Shown: positions 23,466 to 31,312, counted from the stretch's first letter. The stretch is 64,000 nt of DNA from Branchinecta lynchi (GCA_023053575.1 JAKZAP010000020.1:19525998-19589997); one strand, 5' to 3'. A program made the numbers and translations. Notes: a model not told the origin generated them from the sequence alone.

Positions 23466-26400
23466 TTACTAATTTAGCTACCCGTTTAAGGACACCTGAA
23501 TCACCCGTTAAAGGAGTACCGGTATCATCCCTATCTGTATGACTTCCGTTAACATTGCCTGCAGAAAACCCAATCCAACTAAGAAATAGTGTTTCCAAGC
23601 TATGATTTTCGCTCCATTTTGCATCTGTCCGTATTTCAATACCGAACAATTTTATAAATGAACAAATGTCTCCAATCAACCCTTCTTTTGAAATTTTTTT
23701 TTAACCAGTTAAGCCCAAACGTATATCTAGAAGAAATTCCAATACGATCCGGTCAGCGCTGTACAAGATTTGAATGAATTGCTCTTTTTGCATGTGAAAC
23801 CTTCTTTGCATGTGATCCCTATTTTGAAAACGTCACGCTCAGGAGAAGAATGCTCTCCGTGGCCATGTCTCTAAATGAATTCTCCATGGTGTGTTCAAGT
23901 ATGGTTTCATTGTTCAGGTGTCCTTTAATATCTGCTTATGTGGACTGAACATCCGCCCTGTGTTGACCAATCAGGAAGTAGAATCTCAATAGTCGAAAAC
24001 GCGAAGTAGGAGAACTGAGAGGAGAATCGCGAGGAGAAATGAGACGAAGCGCGACTAATATGGGATATATTCATGGCGAGAACTTGCTCACGGCTTTCTT
24101 ACTTCGTCTCTTCTTCGCAAGTGGTATTGCAACTCCCTTTTTCATGGTGAGACACCAGCTTGTCACGAAACTGAACCAAGTAAATTTTGTAAGACCCACG
24201 CAATAGATCAGTTTTAACCACAAAAAAATCTGTTTTTCAAAGAACCAACGACATCAGATACACACAAAACCGACTTTCAATCAATTCTGAGAAGGGGTTT
24301 CTCTTCGATGATGACCATGATGATCGGAGCTTCCCAGTTCAACGGGACAAACAAAATCGCAAGTAAACCACTTTGGGAGTCGGCAGGAATGGCCAAAGCA
24401 GGCTACGTCTCTGATCTGCAATCGTAGTTGACGCATCTGTTTGACACAATGCTTAATTTGATCGTATGATCTTGAAAGTCCGAATTTCCGCATGCTCACG
24501 CGCATCCCCGCTCGTCTTATATTCTCCTATCAATGAATGTATTTTCCATTTAATAGGTGAATGTCACTAGTTAAAAGACCTGAGGAAGGAAATATTTGGG
24601 GAAATGATTTAGGGGGAGGAAATGTTTAAACAAATTTTGAAAAGTAGAAGTTTTGAAGATATTAGAAATTTGGGAAGATTCCTAAAGGTAGCTATCATTC
24701 ACACGGAAACTTTTTTGTAAATAGTGGTTGAGGTTATGGTTTCTTTTGGTGTTGTTTTGTTGTTTCCATGGCCCTTTGTGCTTTTAAAGAAACAAATCTT
24801 ATCTTATCTTATCTTATGGGAGATGTTCCTGACGAGAACTAGCTGACGACTTACTTATTTCGTCTTCTTCATCGCAAGTGGTACTGCCTTTATCACGGTG
24901 AGACACCAGCTTGGGCAGCTTGTCAAGAAACTGGACTAAGTAAATTTTGTAAGAACGGCGCAATAGATCATTCTTGAAGACCTAATCCAAACATTCTGTT
25001 TACATTCTCTTACTTACCGGAGGCCATCAGTTTATATTTGAACTTGATTGCTGGGTTTCTATTTTGGCTCGAGAAAAAACCCATGCAGAACGTCTTCTTT
25101 TCCAATTGACTAAATTTTCCACGTTTGATTAGCAAAGAATTATAAGACTTAATTGATTATTTTTTGTATGTCTTCAGGAGTACTACACTGGTCTTGTTTT
25201 TTTTTGTTTTTTTTGTATCTGTAATAATGTTGTGATTACCGATTCATCTTAACGCTCGAGGCGAGCCAGCGAATACAGCAGATGAGAGACGGGATCATTT
25301 GGCTAATCGTGGAATGAATTGGCAGTACCGTGCCAGTGGCCATACAGAGCGTGTTCCACCCTTGTAACAATAGTTACTATTAGTTACTATTTCCGTTCCA
25401 TCCTCACAAAAAGTTACTACGCTGACCGTTCCAACCTTGTCGGAATAGTAACTAATAGTTACTATTTGCTTACCATGCTCGGGAGCGTAGTAAGCGTAGT
25501 AACTACGCATCTCTGCAATGTGATTGGTCGGATTCGCCCCTGGCGTGAGATCCTGCTGGAAAATAGAAAAATCGTTCCAGCCTTGACGGCAAAAAGCCAG
25601 AATTCGTGACGTCATGCGTAGTAACTACGGTAAGTAGGATGGAACACGCTCACAGTAACGTTATAAAGGGTTTTTGTGATCAGCGTTGAGTAAATAAAGA
25701 GAGTGTATTAGAGATTGTGGAGTGTACTGAGAGTGTATTAGAGTGTGTACATTTGATGATGTTCTGTAGTGTGATTTTTCTTTTCCTTCTCATTTTCATA
25801 CTCCGTCCTAATTCCATGTGAATTTTCGGGTATTAAGAATATACCAACAAATAAACAACTGGGAGCATTAGATGGACATTATTATTTTGACCCTTGGCTC
25901 TCTACGTGCCATAACGGCTGTCCTGGATAATCGGCTGAGATTAGTCCTGACCGAATTATTTCAAACCTAGAAATTTTTTTTTTTTTTTATTTGCTCATTG
26001 TTCGACGGTGTTTTTTGTGGTTTTGAACATTCATAGTGGCAGGAGGGATGTTATCATTATGTGTGTGGCAGAAATACCATTTTCTGTGGCCCGCTTAAAC
26101 CACAAAAAATCTGTTTTTCAAAGAGCCAATGAAACCAGAAACACACAAAATCGACTTCTAATCAATTCTGAAAAGTAGTTTCTCTCCGATGATGATCATG
26201 ATAATCGAATCGTTTGAAGTTCGTGGGGAGATCAGCACCGGGACGAACAACCGGGGAACGTCCCAAGTATCTGGAACCGATTGACGCAGCGGCCGAAAAT
26301 GATCTTATCGTATGATCTTTGAAGTTAGAATCTCCGCAGGCTCAAGCGAATAACTGTTGAATTAATGTTTAAAAATCTATGAGAAATGACACGTCTCCAG

Positions 26401-29400
26401 CTGGATGCGTTTCCCCCGACTTCCTCATCTTCAAAACTGTTCGAGGTTCGAGGTATTTCCTTCCCTTTCTTTTCAGTGTATTTTTCTTCTATTTTGGCCG
26501 TTAATATCTGTCTGTATGTGTAGTTTCTTTATGCTTGTAATGCGATGAAACTAACGTAATGTGAATATAATCAGTGTAGGTTAATGTATAGGTGGTGGAT
26601 CCCCAACAAGATAGCTTCAGGGGGTCTTGTTTCTTGCCTTATATTTATGTTACGTAGTTTATGTAGTACGAATAACTGAATAAATGGGGTTAGCCAAACT
26701 GGCCTCATCATGTTTCAAAATATCCAAGCCGACTTACTTTTTACACAGCCTAAGAACAGTATCCACATCCTCTTGTGAGTCAGAAGCAAGGTGAATAAAA
26801 CTTTTGAAGTCGTCAATAAACACGGGATTCTTCGAATCTGATTGAACTAAGTCTCGTAGTTTACTCTTAAACTTTTCCACCATAAGACCACCACTGTACT
26901 GGATGGCCGTCCGCTCTCTCTGTTCTTTGTATTTGTTGACACCCAGGCTTTCGGCTGTGTACAGGGTTCTCATGCCTGAAAATAGCACAGTCAAAAGTTA
27001 GTCGCAGGAACGGTAATCTTAAAGGACGCTTCATACTTGTAATACTAAGTCATCCTACTACAGTAATGTTCTCGTAACCGAGGAAAAAAATTCGATGGTT
27101 TTGGATAACAATTGCGCAAACAATGCGAAAGATTTGCGAGGAAGCAGTCAAATCAGCCGCTAAAGGAATTAGATTTGGTTACTGCAAAATTGGGCCGAAC
27201 TGTTCGAGGTATAGCAGACCTGGGCTTGGGAAGTTACCGTATATACTCAATTTGCGCACCGTATGTTAACTTCCTTGCTGGATTACATTCTATACTCAGA
27301 AAAAAGGACATTCGACGCATAAATCGAGGACCTTCGACGGGAAAAGAACTGTTAAAATGCCCGGATACACACTCGACGACAAGATTTTTAAACTCCTACG
27401 TGTCATACTCATACTACGTGAAGCACTCCAACGACAAGATCCTCGAATCGAAGTGATAGCTTATCATGTGTGTTCTTCTTGTTGCGTCTTTTGGTGTTAT
27501 TCTCTTCTTACTTGTTTGACGTTACCCATGATCTTGTTTGACGATATCCATGTTACTGCACTGTGATAAAGGGAAAGAATAAAGATTATTATTATTATTA
27601 TTATTATACGCTCGACATACATCAGATATCTCAGATATCTTCTCTACCTACGACGGCGCACGCAGAACCGCTACCTGGTCCGCCGTTTGTTAATTTCCGA
27701 CCCATCGTTGACGCTTGAAGCCCTCTCCTCTAATTTGTGTTCTCCGATTGGAAACTGACCTGTCCGCGATACCATCAATGTGATTCTAAATTAGTGAACC
27801 TTTATGGAAAATATTTTTTGAGTGTTTTGCGACCATTTATACTTCTTTGTCCTTTTTCTAGTGCACTTAACGCCCTTGGGCAGTGCGTCGTAAAGCATTC
27901 ATTTATTATTCAGTAGCATTTCGATCCATTCTTGTTCAATTTACTTGCAGGTCGAAGTACAGTACGCCGAGGGAAAGAAGTTGAAAAAAAATATATAGTA
28001 TATCACGAGGAAAAAGGGAACGTTTTTAGTCAAAAGTGTGAAATTAGAAAATAAAGTTAAGGCCGGGATGGAATTGTCCATCTTGGCCGAAGGACAGGTG
28101 CGACAAATTCTACACTTTCAAGTTACCAATGAGGTTATTACTCTTTACTTCCGAGGTCCCGCGATGGACCTTTCGTTGCCGGATCAATGTCGGTACTCTG
28201 ACCGTGGCTAAACCCAACTTGCGAACATAACGGTAGCGTGCGAACGGGGGAATTTCTCGATTCTTCAAAGGCGTATTTGGGATCGTAGTCTTTCGTTTGG
28301 AAGTTCGAGCTGACTTACTTTATTGATAAATTAGTATCACAAAATTCCTAATTCTTCACAACTGCTTTTCTTTGGCTTATTTCTAACTCGCTTCTCAATT
28401 TATTATGCCTCAAAACCGCTCTTCAATTCCTGCTCTCCGTTACCACAACTACCGATACTGCACCACAAAATATATTCTAGAAACCTCAGTACCGCTTTAC
28501 CATCGGGTTGTTTTTATACGTAAGAAATTAAATTCTGCAAACAATTGGGGCGCAAATTTTTACGGAAGAAATACAGATTAACAAAATTCGCATTCAGCGC
28601 TTAATTCAACTTATTCTGGGTAGAATCGCTGGAAGCTTCGCTTTTTAGCTAAAGTTGAAACGAAAAGGCGAATGTGTGAATTTAAACATTCGAAATTACA
28701 TTAAAGGAATAACCTGAACTGACGCATTACAATTAGTTTTACCAAAAATTTCGCCTGCATTTAGTTGGCGTTTTAGGATTAAAAAGAAGTAAAATATATT
28801 TAAACCGATAGAAGAACACTTCTTCTTGCATATAATAAATAGAATAAAGATAAATATTCTTTGAGCCCAAGCTGACTTTGAAACATTGTTTGAATAAATA
28901 GAATAAAGGATAACCTGGGAAGAAATTAAAGTTACAAGAAATAAAAAAGAACATGAAATTCAATCTAAAAAGATTTGGTAACTAAAATTAACAAGGTTAA
29001 ATGATAAAAGTAAAATTGAATCCGATGATCCGTTTTAGGATTTAAACACGTTAAAAGCTAAAACTTGTATGCTAGGTATAGCAAAATGTTTCTGGAAAAA
29101 AGGCGGATTTACAAAATTTCGCCTGCAGCACTTTTCTTATTCTGGGTACAGCCGTTGGAAGCTTCGTTTTTTAGCGAAAGCTGAAACGAAAAGCCAAATA
29201 TGTAAACTTTAATATACGAAATTACATTAAAGGAATAATGTTAACCGATGTCTTACAGTTAGTTTTACACCGGTTCTATTCTATGCTGGTGGGAAACGTC
29301 CCTCTCCCCCCCCCCCCCCCCCCCCCAGGTAAAAGGCTAGTGACGCCCCTGGTCGCCCCCCTTAGGTTTCCGCAAAATGACGCCATTGCTTTCAAGCATT

Positions 29401-29960
29401 TATTTATTTAAACTTCCGCTTTAAATCGATCATGTACCATTGCACCAACATGCAATAATGAACTTCTGAAAAATAATTTGGGCCAAGTTAAGAGAAATGG
29501 GTTTATGTATACTTTCCAAAACTGTCCTGACTACTGAGGGAAAATCCCCAACAATCCCCCAAATCACTTTCAAGCATATAGATGTTCCTTCAGCCCAAGC
29601 TGACTACGAATCATATTAGACGCTGCCCTTCTTGGAAATGGTCCTCTTCAGGCTCAAGCCGCTCAAGCTGGAAAATGAACTTGTGAAAAACAATTAAAGA
29701 TTCTTCCGATTTTGTGAACCCTTGCCAAGAAGGGCCGAAATATATCTGTAATAAAATGTAGCTGACTTATCCATTTTGCACCGTCAAATATAACCCTTTC
29801 AGGCAGTTATTTATTTAGACATTAAGTGCAAAAATATCAACATACAATGGTACATTTTTGACAAGTAATTTAGGGCAAGGTTCCACAACTTACACTGCCT
29901 TCTTAGCTCCAAGCTTGCTGTCTTTGAAAGGCTGACTATTGTCCTCGATGAAGCAGTCAT
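5066..29960 (-). CDS. PTCD2: PTCD2-like mitochondrial pentatricopeptide protein, spliced gene (6 exons found, 3' end missing)
   Basis: Six minus-strand exons (29960-29894, 26975-26738, 22266-22164, 16968-16774, 10310-10125, 5290-5066) all have AG acceptors and GT donors and join in one open frame of 1014 coding bases (338 codons). The product matches the order of conserved blocks I know from PTCD2: a mitochondrial presequence, a charged helix with VDTVLRLCKKYEDARKT, NFTFGPIIMRYFHLNG, FRVLMDLLFEKAMYNEVLGI, LALAACYKLNTPESYKRG, and a C-terminal helical region. PTCD2 is a mitochondrial matrix RNA-binding PPR protein linked to processing of cytochrome b transcripts. Vertebrate PTCD2 is near 390 residues, so about 50 codons remain downstream of the donor at 5065; I could not identify that exon. 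Introns of 2.9-6.5 kb are filled with transposable elements. Identity is strong; the last exon is the open question. Confidence 0.85.
5670..6815 (-). pseudogene. LINE reverse transcriptase, 5'-truncated
   Basis: A 286-residue frame (6785-5925) holds FCGVPQGTVIGPLCFI (motif B), YVDNLSLAEVV where YADDLS would be expected (motif C altered), and the thumb RPLVEYACPVWHFALTQ and IERVQKRSLQIIYGG of CR1/L2/Jockey-type elements. The 3' UTR (5670-5825) is repeated at 59.95-60.11 kb. Loss of the YADD motif and the 5' truncation mean it is inactive. Confidence 0.8.
6810..6885 (+). repeat. LINE 3' end with ATCT tail
   Basis: gccatgggcgctacgag hairpin followed by aataaaaatatctatctacc. Same architecture as at 8.83 kb, inserted against the 5' truncation point of the LINE on the other strand. 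Confidence 0.5.
6905..7150 (+). mobile_element. Hammerhead-bearing repeat, copy 1 (degenerate)
   Basis: Contains the family's ends (ttgagcccaagctgac at 6922; tgcaggtttgtttccttcc at 7000) and a mutated ribozyme. Ends near 7127 at cattatttgaata. Confidence 0.65.
7041..7084 (+). ncRNA. Hammerhead-like motif, degenerate
   Basis: Stem I CAGC/GCTG is kept, but the core reads GTGACGA and GGAA instead of CTGACGA and GAAA. Predicted inactive. Confidence 0.55.
7460..7560 (+). repeat. LINE 3' end, ATGA-type tail
   Basis: tactcctcactatatattc then ggaaataaataaatgaacg; closely matches 22.92-22.98 kb. Confidence 0.5.
7560..8100. other. Low-complexity intronic stretch
   Basis: G-rich (7660-7720) then T-rich (7740-7960) sequence inside PTCD2 intron 5. 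I see no gene or recognisable repeat end. Confidence 0.4.
8262..8535 (+). mobile_element. TIR element of the 'GAACCTCCG' family, 3'-truncated
   Basis: Shares tacctctacaaataacta, gccgattggttgtctggac and cctcctgcactttttcctct with the complete copy at 22.3-22.7 kb. The LINE fragment begins where it stops. Confidence 0.55.
8540..8890 (+). pseudogene. LINE C-terminal Zn-knuckle fragment, (CTAT)n tail
   Basis: Encodes MCGCVDESVIHMFCDCIELS, then MGRFLRLAMEHRSRFLK and a stop. The 3' end has ACCATGGCCCTCGTGC at 8831 and (CTAT)n at 8864-8886. Confidence 0.7.
8893..9060 (+). mobile_element. Short MITE of the 'GTTCTTCCCGAGGTTC' family
   Basis: gcggaagagccgaaaacac, cagctgtccgaacg and tctcgttcttcccgaggttc recur at 19.9 kb, 23.1 kb (minus) and inside the TIR element at 37.9 kb. 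Confidence 0.5.
9057..9466 (+). mobile_element. TIR element, CTTTAGGCGTATTC ends, copy 1
   Basis: Left end ctttaggcgtattctcgcc then ttccccgaggactcc; right end ggactcctcaagtggagtcc then tcggggtacg. Other copies are at 34.07-34.49 and 38.80-39.17 kb. Confidence 0.6.
9820..10030 (-). pseudogene. LINE C-terminal fragment and 3' end
   Basis: The minus strand encodes DNLRRLARFPRVAFHHRKLC, matching the RKVARFLRVGLSHRERF tail at 14.4 kb. GCCATGGCC hairpin at 9919-9925 (as its complement) and a CTTAT-type tail at 9876-9890. Lies 95 bases from PTCD2 exon 5. Confidence 0.6.
10125..10310 (-). CDS. PTCD2: PTCD2 exon 5
   Basis: Acceptor TTTAG before 10310, donor GTAAGAG from 10124. The 62 codons begin NTPESYKRGLQIVDEVVNAG and continue GVLTRRTTVFLAALAIKQND, then DPLKAMEVL; the CYKL-NTPESYK junction with exon 4 reproduces the PTCD2 pattern. 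A LINE C-terminal fragment lies about 95 bases downstream in the next intron. Confidence 0.88.
10498..10893 (+). pseudogene. Penelope-like element GIY-YIG endonuclease fragment
   Basis: A 131-codon frame without an ATG reads KYFAVLPKLRKDKSPNQYQ, then GIYSIPCDCGKRYVGRTER, then ALSNGHRHNY, AVAEHILENPSH, FEKAQILATC and TIREAVEIKK. GIY, Y-V-G, the following Arg and the spaced Cys pair are the start of the GIY-YIG endonuclease domain at the C terminus of Penelope-like retroelements. The RT part is absent upstream, so this is a 5'-truncated remnant. Its last codons run into the left end of the next repeat at 10845. Confidence 0.85.
10845..12990 (+). mobile_element. Pyrimidine-rich long repeat, copy 1 (diverged tandem units)
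   Basis: Begins acaagagctacgagctcat atggcacttg and ends in gaccgaccgacggacgg with gcgatcgctatatggcac. The body is diverged copies of the 281-bp unit at 55.7 kb, each with caagtttcat...gatcc and ccggattcccc blocks. No coding capacity. Confidence 0.7.
13000..13440 (+). repeat. Two tandem units of about 205 bp
   Basis: aaccgaagtcgatcaaaatg, ccccaatcgtgcagcaaaaa and aattaaatct recur about 205 bases later. A related single unit is at 50.66-50.77 kb; in both places the hammerhead-bearing repeat follows directly. Confidence 0.6.
13470..13620 (+). mobile_element. Hammerhead-bearing repeat, copy 2
   Basis: agttatttattacaggtttg start, cattgtttgaata end. The ribozyme core has one substitution. Confidence 0.7.
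13538..13581 (+). ncRNA. Hammerhead motif, one core mutation
   Basis: Stem I TAGC/GCTG (with one wobble), CTGACGA, stem II GG-CCCTT/AAGGG-CC, but AAAA where GAAA is required, then TATC. Predicted inactive. Confidence 0.6.
13625..14330 (-). mobile_element. GGATCC-type repeat, copy C, with a LINE tail inserted
   Basis: Minus-strand copy: gaccggattccgggcgaac, catctaatcaacttcaa and the GACGGCAGACGGACAAC tract near 14260. A LINE 3' end (13800-13915: accatggccccacgggc, then ATTC repeats) interrupts it. Confidence 0.55.
14334..14690 (-). pseudogene. LINE C-terminal Zn-knuckle fragment, (ATTC)n tail
   Basis: Encodes YFCPMCGKVDEDVFHFMC, ECEGLSDLRVELFG and IRKVARFLRVGLSHRERFL plus stop. The best-preserved copy of the CxxC...HxxxC module here; tail ATGAATGA at 14334-14358. 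Confidence 0.75.
14690..14850 (+). repeat. LINE 3' end of the ACTCCGC...GGCGGGT type
   Basis: ttactccgccaccaccttg, ggcgggttacaaataaaat; a GGATCC-repeat terminus (cttacgttttgggatccc) follows at 14850. Confidence 0.5.
15351..15545 (+). pseudogene. LINE RT thumb fragment
   Basis: Open frame RKLIIARTDKKLRGAYASLF, then NISKKILAKFYNAVALPHIP and FRASFWDIVNATDKSYE to a stop. Matches the region after motif D of non-LTR RTs (cf. L...LYNAVVLPHILY); assignment by resemblance. Confidence 0.5.
15550..16760. other. Intronic sequence with an old repeat
   Basis: 16190-16215 duplicates gcgcggcgcggaggt. 16228-16750 is flanked by tcagtgtgaaag-like and gtgtaaacgtagc-like ends and is probably an eroded MITE; a long plus-strand ORF in it lacks recognisable domains. 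Confidence 0.35.
16774..16968 (-). CDS. PTCD2: PTCD2 exon 4 (PPR-like repeats)
   Basis: Acceptor ATTTCAG before 16968, donor GTAAGC from 16773. The 65 codons begin AFSDPDNLGLFHQFTTFRVL, continue MDLLFEKAMYNEVLGIFDVV and end TLALAACYKL, giving paired amphipathic helices typical of PPR units. A long open frame on the opposite strand (16261-16941) overlaps this exon and is taken as spurious. Confidence 0.88.
16976..17345 (-). pseudogene. LINE fragment with (ATTC)n tail
   Basis: On the minus strand FFKYLKFLLRLPLYTRN-like sequence (17300-17130) followed by the 3' end ttactccgcccattcctc and ATTC repeats at 16978-16994. Confidence 0.5.
17745..17964 (+). mobile_element. Hammerhead-bearing repeat, copy 3, with 12-bp target duplication
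   Basis: Flanked by aaaaagataatg at 17733-17744 and 17965-17976. The left 60 bases are inverted partial copies (tttattccaacaatg and gggaaggaaacaaacctgta) of the element's own end and start; then a full copy from attacaggtttgtttcc to cttgggctcaaagaatat. No ORF. Confidence 0.85.
17839..17882 (+). ncRNA. Minimal type I hammerhead ribozyme (intact core)
   Basis: Stem I CAGC (17839-42) pairs GCTG (17879-82). Core CTGACGA 17843-49. Stem II: GG..CCCTT (17850-57, A17852 bulged) with AAGGGCC (17864-70), loop GCCAAG. GAAA 17871-74, then TATC: the last A with TAT forms an ATAT palindrome, the one- or two-pair stem III typical of PLE/retrozyme hammerheads. Predicted cleavage after C17878. Confidence 0.75.
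18235..18615 (-). mobile_element. GGATCC-type repeat, copy D (partial)
   Basis: catctaatcaacttcaaat, gccggattccgggcgaac, and ggacagacagacggacaac then gcgatgtcataggtatccc on the minus strand. Confidence 0.6.
18780..19080 (+). repeat. Repeat with GTATCTGATAC/ATACCATGG ends
   Basis: gatactcagataccatggg at 18882 and tagtatcagataccatgg at 19053 suggest a short element; related words recur at 33.0 kb. No ORF support. Confidence 0.35.
19553..20015. mobile_element. Composite of short repeats with inverted hammerhead-bearing element
   Basis: 19675-19895 is subfamily B of the ribozyme repeat in head-to-head form: a minus-oriented copy (tatttgacggtccaaaacgg) and a truncated plus copy (gttttgcaccgtcaaatac). 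19900-20010 is a copy of the GTTCTTCCCGAGGTTC MITE. Confidence 0.65.
19752..19795 (-). ncRNA. Hammerhead motif, subfamily B, intact core
   Basis: On the minus strand: stem I GAGC/GCTC, core CTGAAGA, the same stem II with GCCAAG loop, GAAA, then TATA (UH = UA). Stem I differs from copy 3 (CAGC/GCTG) at a paired position on both strands. Confidence 0.7.
20020..20110 (-). repeat. LINE 3' end with (AAT)n tail
   Basis: aataataataataatagatt then acggagtaattaaataaag; minus-strand orientation. Confidence 0.45.
20505..22068 (+). mobile_element. 'GAACCTCCG' TIR element interrupted by a GGATCC repeat
   Basis: Left part 20505-20790 (agaacaaataatgacaagaa, tacctctacaaacag) and right part 21895-22068 (gcgcaacggcgaagagg, aaagacggaggttctata) are the two halves of one element, matched by the whole copy at 22.3 kb. 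Confidence 0.65.
20793..21895 (+). mobile_element. GGATCC-ended repeat, copy B (full, several internal units)
   Basis: Starts tttttgggatcccaaaacg, ends ttttgggatcccacgaaacc then tttggtcttgtt. Four to five internal units of about 95-110 bp each carry ggacaagtagttcgcccgg, aatccggccaaaaccgg and gttgattagatgttcgattt. Confidence 0.7.
22164..22266 (-). CDS. PTCD2: PTCD2 exon 3
   Basis: Acceptor TTTTGTAG and donor GTAAG bracket 103 bases. The encoded YEDARKTLRFSNFTFG then PIIMRYFHLNGKPAEALQ is a classic PTCD2 signature block. A TIR element starts only about 33 bases upstream of this acceptor, in intron 2. Confidence 0.88.
22299..22706 (+). mobile_element. 'GAACCTCCG' TIR element, complete copy
   Basis: TIRs: aagaacaaataatcaggtag aacctccg on the left, cggaggttctatctgac then ttgtttgtatgt on the right. 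About 400 bp, no ORF. Sits 33 bases from the acceptor of PTCD2 exon 3. Confidence 0.7.
22895..22985 (+). repeat. LINE 3' end with ATGA tail
   Basis: tactcctcattatatattc, then aaataaatgaatgaatga. Confidence 0.5.
23130..23310 (-). mobile_element. 'GTTCTTCCCGAGGTTC' MITE, minus copy
   Basis: aactctatatgac on the left and gtagagtaag on the right, with aacctcgggaagaacgac inside; related to the insert in the 37.8 kb element. Confidence 0.5.
23490..23924. mobile_element. TTAA-flanked TIR element, copy 1
   Basis: GGACACCTGAA...TTCAGGTGTCC between TTAA at 23486-23489 and 23925-23928. Homologous along its length to 40112-40554. TTAA targets are typical of piggyBac and Kolobok; no transposase here. 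A 26-A run precedes it. Confidence 0.7.
24060..24520. repeat. Diverged repeat related to the CTTTAGGCG family
   Basis: tcaattctgagaaggggttt and gatgatgaccatgatgatcg recur at 26.10-26.26 kb and resemble the centre of the 9.06 and 34.07 kb elements. Confidence 0.4.
24560..24830 (+). pseudogene. LINE C-terminal fragment, (CTTAT)n tail
   Basis: RSFEDIRNLGRFLKVAII and stop, then ccatggccctttgtgctt and CTTAT repeats at 24798-24816. Confidence 0.6.
25347..25651. mobile_element. MITE with GAGCGTGTTCC TIRs, copy 1
   Basis: 305 bp, nearly palindromic at the ends, flanked by ACA on both sides. Inside, GTTACTATTAGTTACTAT blocks repeat in both orientations. Confidence 0.8.
25690..25875 (+). repeat. LINE 3' end
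   Basis: atactccgtcctaattcc with gaattttcgggtattaag, the ACTCCGY hairpin type. Confidence 0.4.
26738..26975 (-). CDS. PTCD2: PTCD2 exon 2
   Basis: Acceptor TTTTCAG precedes 26975 and the donor GTAAGT starts at 26737. The exon encodes MRTLYTAESLGVNKYKEQR, a GGLMVEKFKSKLRDLV helix, an FIDDFKSFIHLA segment and EDVDTVLRLCKK, the N-terminal helical part of PTCD2 before the first PPR-like repeat. It ends two bases into a Lys codon completed by exon 3. Confidence 0.85.
27450..27607 (+). repeat. LINE 3' end with (ATT)n tail
   Basis: gttactgcactgtgataaag then aataaagattattattatt. In PTCD2 intron 1. Confidence 0.45.
28550..29290 (+). repeat. Two direct units 550 bp apart in PTCD2 intron 1
   Basis: cttattctgggtagaatcgc, ggaagcttcgctttttagc and cgaaattacattaaaggaat at 28.6-28.7 kb recur at 29.13-29.25 kb. 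The word cgcctgcagcac also appears at 59.94, 60.24 and 60.44 kb. A poly-C run of about 20 follows at 29307. Confidence 0.5.
29583..29810. mobile_element. Hammerhead-bearing repeat, subfamily B, degenerate
   Basis: ccttcagcccaagctgac at the left, ttttgcaccgtcaaatata at the right, with two broken ribozyme halves in inverted arrangement (29621-29655 minus, 29710-29745 plus). It lies between PTCD2 intron 1 sequence and exon 1. Confidence 0.6.
29894..29960 (-). CDS. PTCD2: PTCD2 exon 1 (start codon, mitochondrial presequence)
   Basis: The ATG at 29960-29958 follows an in-frame TAG in the upstream sequence, so it is the first possible start. Its 22 codons begin MTASSRTIVSLSKTAS and end LELRRQ: basic, rich in Ser and hydroxylated residues and without acids until Glu18, as expected of a mitochondrial targeting peptide. 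The donor GTAAGT at 29893-29888 leaves one base (T), which with the GC opening exon 2 makes a Cys codon. The phase match across a 2.9 kb intron is the main support. Too short to be noticed as an ORF. Confidence 0.7.
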
Positions 29961-30103
29961 GGTAAATTCTTCAGAACTAGCTTGTGCACAACTTAACTAA
30001 CTTCCCCAGTTGAAGTTACACCTGAAACTGAGAATCAAAATGGACCATATCTGAGATGAGAGATCGCAGGCAAGCATTTGTAATAACAACCTTTCTACTA
30101 TCA

Positions 30104-31312
30104 ACAAGAGCTGGAAGCTCATATGGCACTTGTAAGGCTTGGCAATAGGACAAAAGTAGGAATTTGGCAATTCGTGGATTTGTTAAGATCACTAGTGTGC
30201 AAAACCCTTCTGATAAGAATGACGATGGACCCTTGAAAATCACGAGAATGCATGAATTTTCGGTTAAGATGCACACTTTAAGGGTGCCAGAAAGTCATTT
30301 CTAACCAAAACCCTTAGGGCAAAAATTATCATAGGCTCATGGTGATCACGGAAATGCAGATTTTGCTTAAAAGATTTTTTGTACTTTGCGATTAAGATGA
30401 GTCCTTTAAGGGATGGTTGGAACCGGGAAGTGACAATTTCCAAGCCAACGTCTCTAATATTAGGCTACGCTTGTTCTTCCTACCAGGTGTCATCCCAACC
30501 GCCACACTCAAAGCGTGTCACAAAATCCCCCCCCCCCCCCGACTCCCCCATATTGATCGGATCCTGTCCGCGCTTGAAATGTGACATCAGAGACATGAGT
30601 TCTCTCCGAATATCAAGTTTCATTAAGATCCGATAATCCGTTCAAAAGCTGAAAATTTCTCAAATTCCGGATTACTACTTCCTCCACCCCCCCCCCCCCC
30701 CCCCCACGATGGTCAAACCAGAGAAACGACTGTTCTTGAGTTAAAATTGTCGAGTTCCTGCTACGCCTGCCAAGTTTCATCGTCCTAACAAATGTGTAAG
30801 CATCTTAACTCGGGATCACCGGAATTCCGGAACCCCAGCTCCAACTCCCCCCACAGTACTCGGACCCGGTCCGGTCTTGTCAACTATGTCTTTATGGCTT
30901 GTGCTTGTTCTCCCCACCAAGTTTCCAAGTTCTAGATCCGTCCGGTCTGAACAAGTAACACGATTTCTATTTCCCCCATCCAGCTCCCCCCAAAGTCACC
31001 AGGTCCATTCCGAACTTGAAGTGTGACATCTGAGACACGAGGTTTTTCCAAATATCAAGTTTCATTAACATCCAATTCCCCGTTCAAAAGTTATAATACG
31101 TCAATATTCCGGATTACCCCTCCCTCCACTCTCCCCAAGGTTGTCGGATGGGGGAAGAGACTATTTCAAAGTTATTTTGGTCGGGTCTCTATCTGCCTGC
31201 CAAGTTTCATCGTCCTAGCACATGTGTAAGCATCTTAACTCGGGATCACCGGAATTCCAGAACCCTCCCTCCAACTCCCCCCACGGTGCTCGGATCCGTC
31301 CGGTCTCGTCAA
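30104..31312 (+). mobile_element. Pyrimidine-rich long repeat, copy 2 (3' end lost)
   Basis: Starts acaagagctggaagctcat atggcacttg just upstream of the PTCD2 start exon. Its 5' part (30230-30420) matches the same part of copy 3; then diverged 281-bp-type units with poly-C runs. A LINE tail replaces its right end. Confidence 0.65.
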
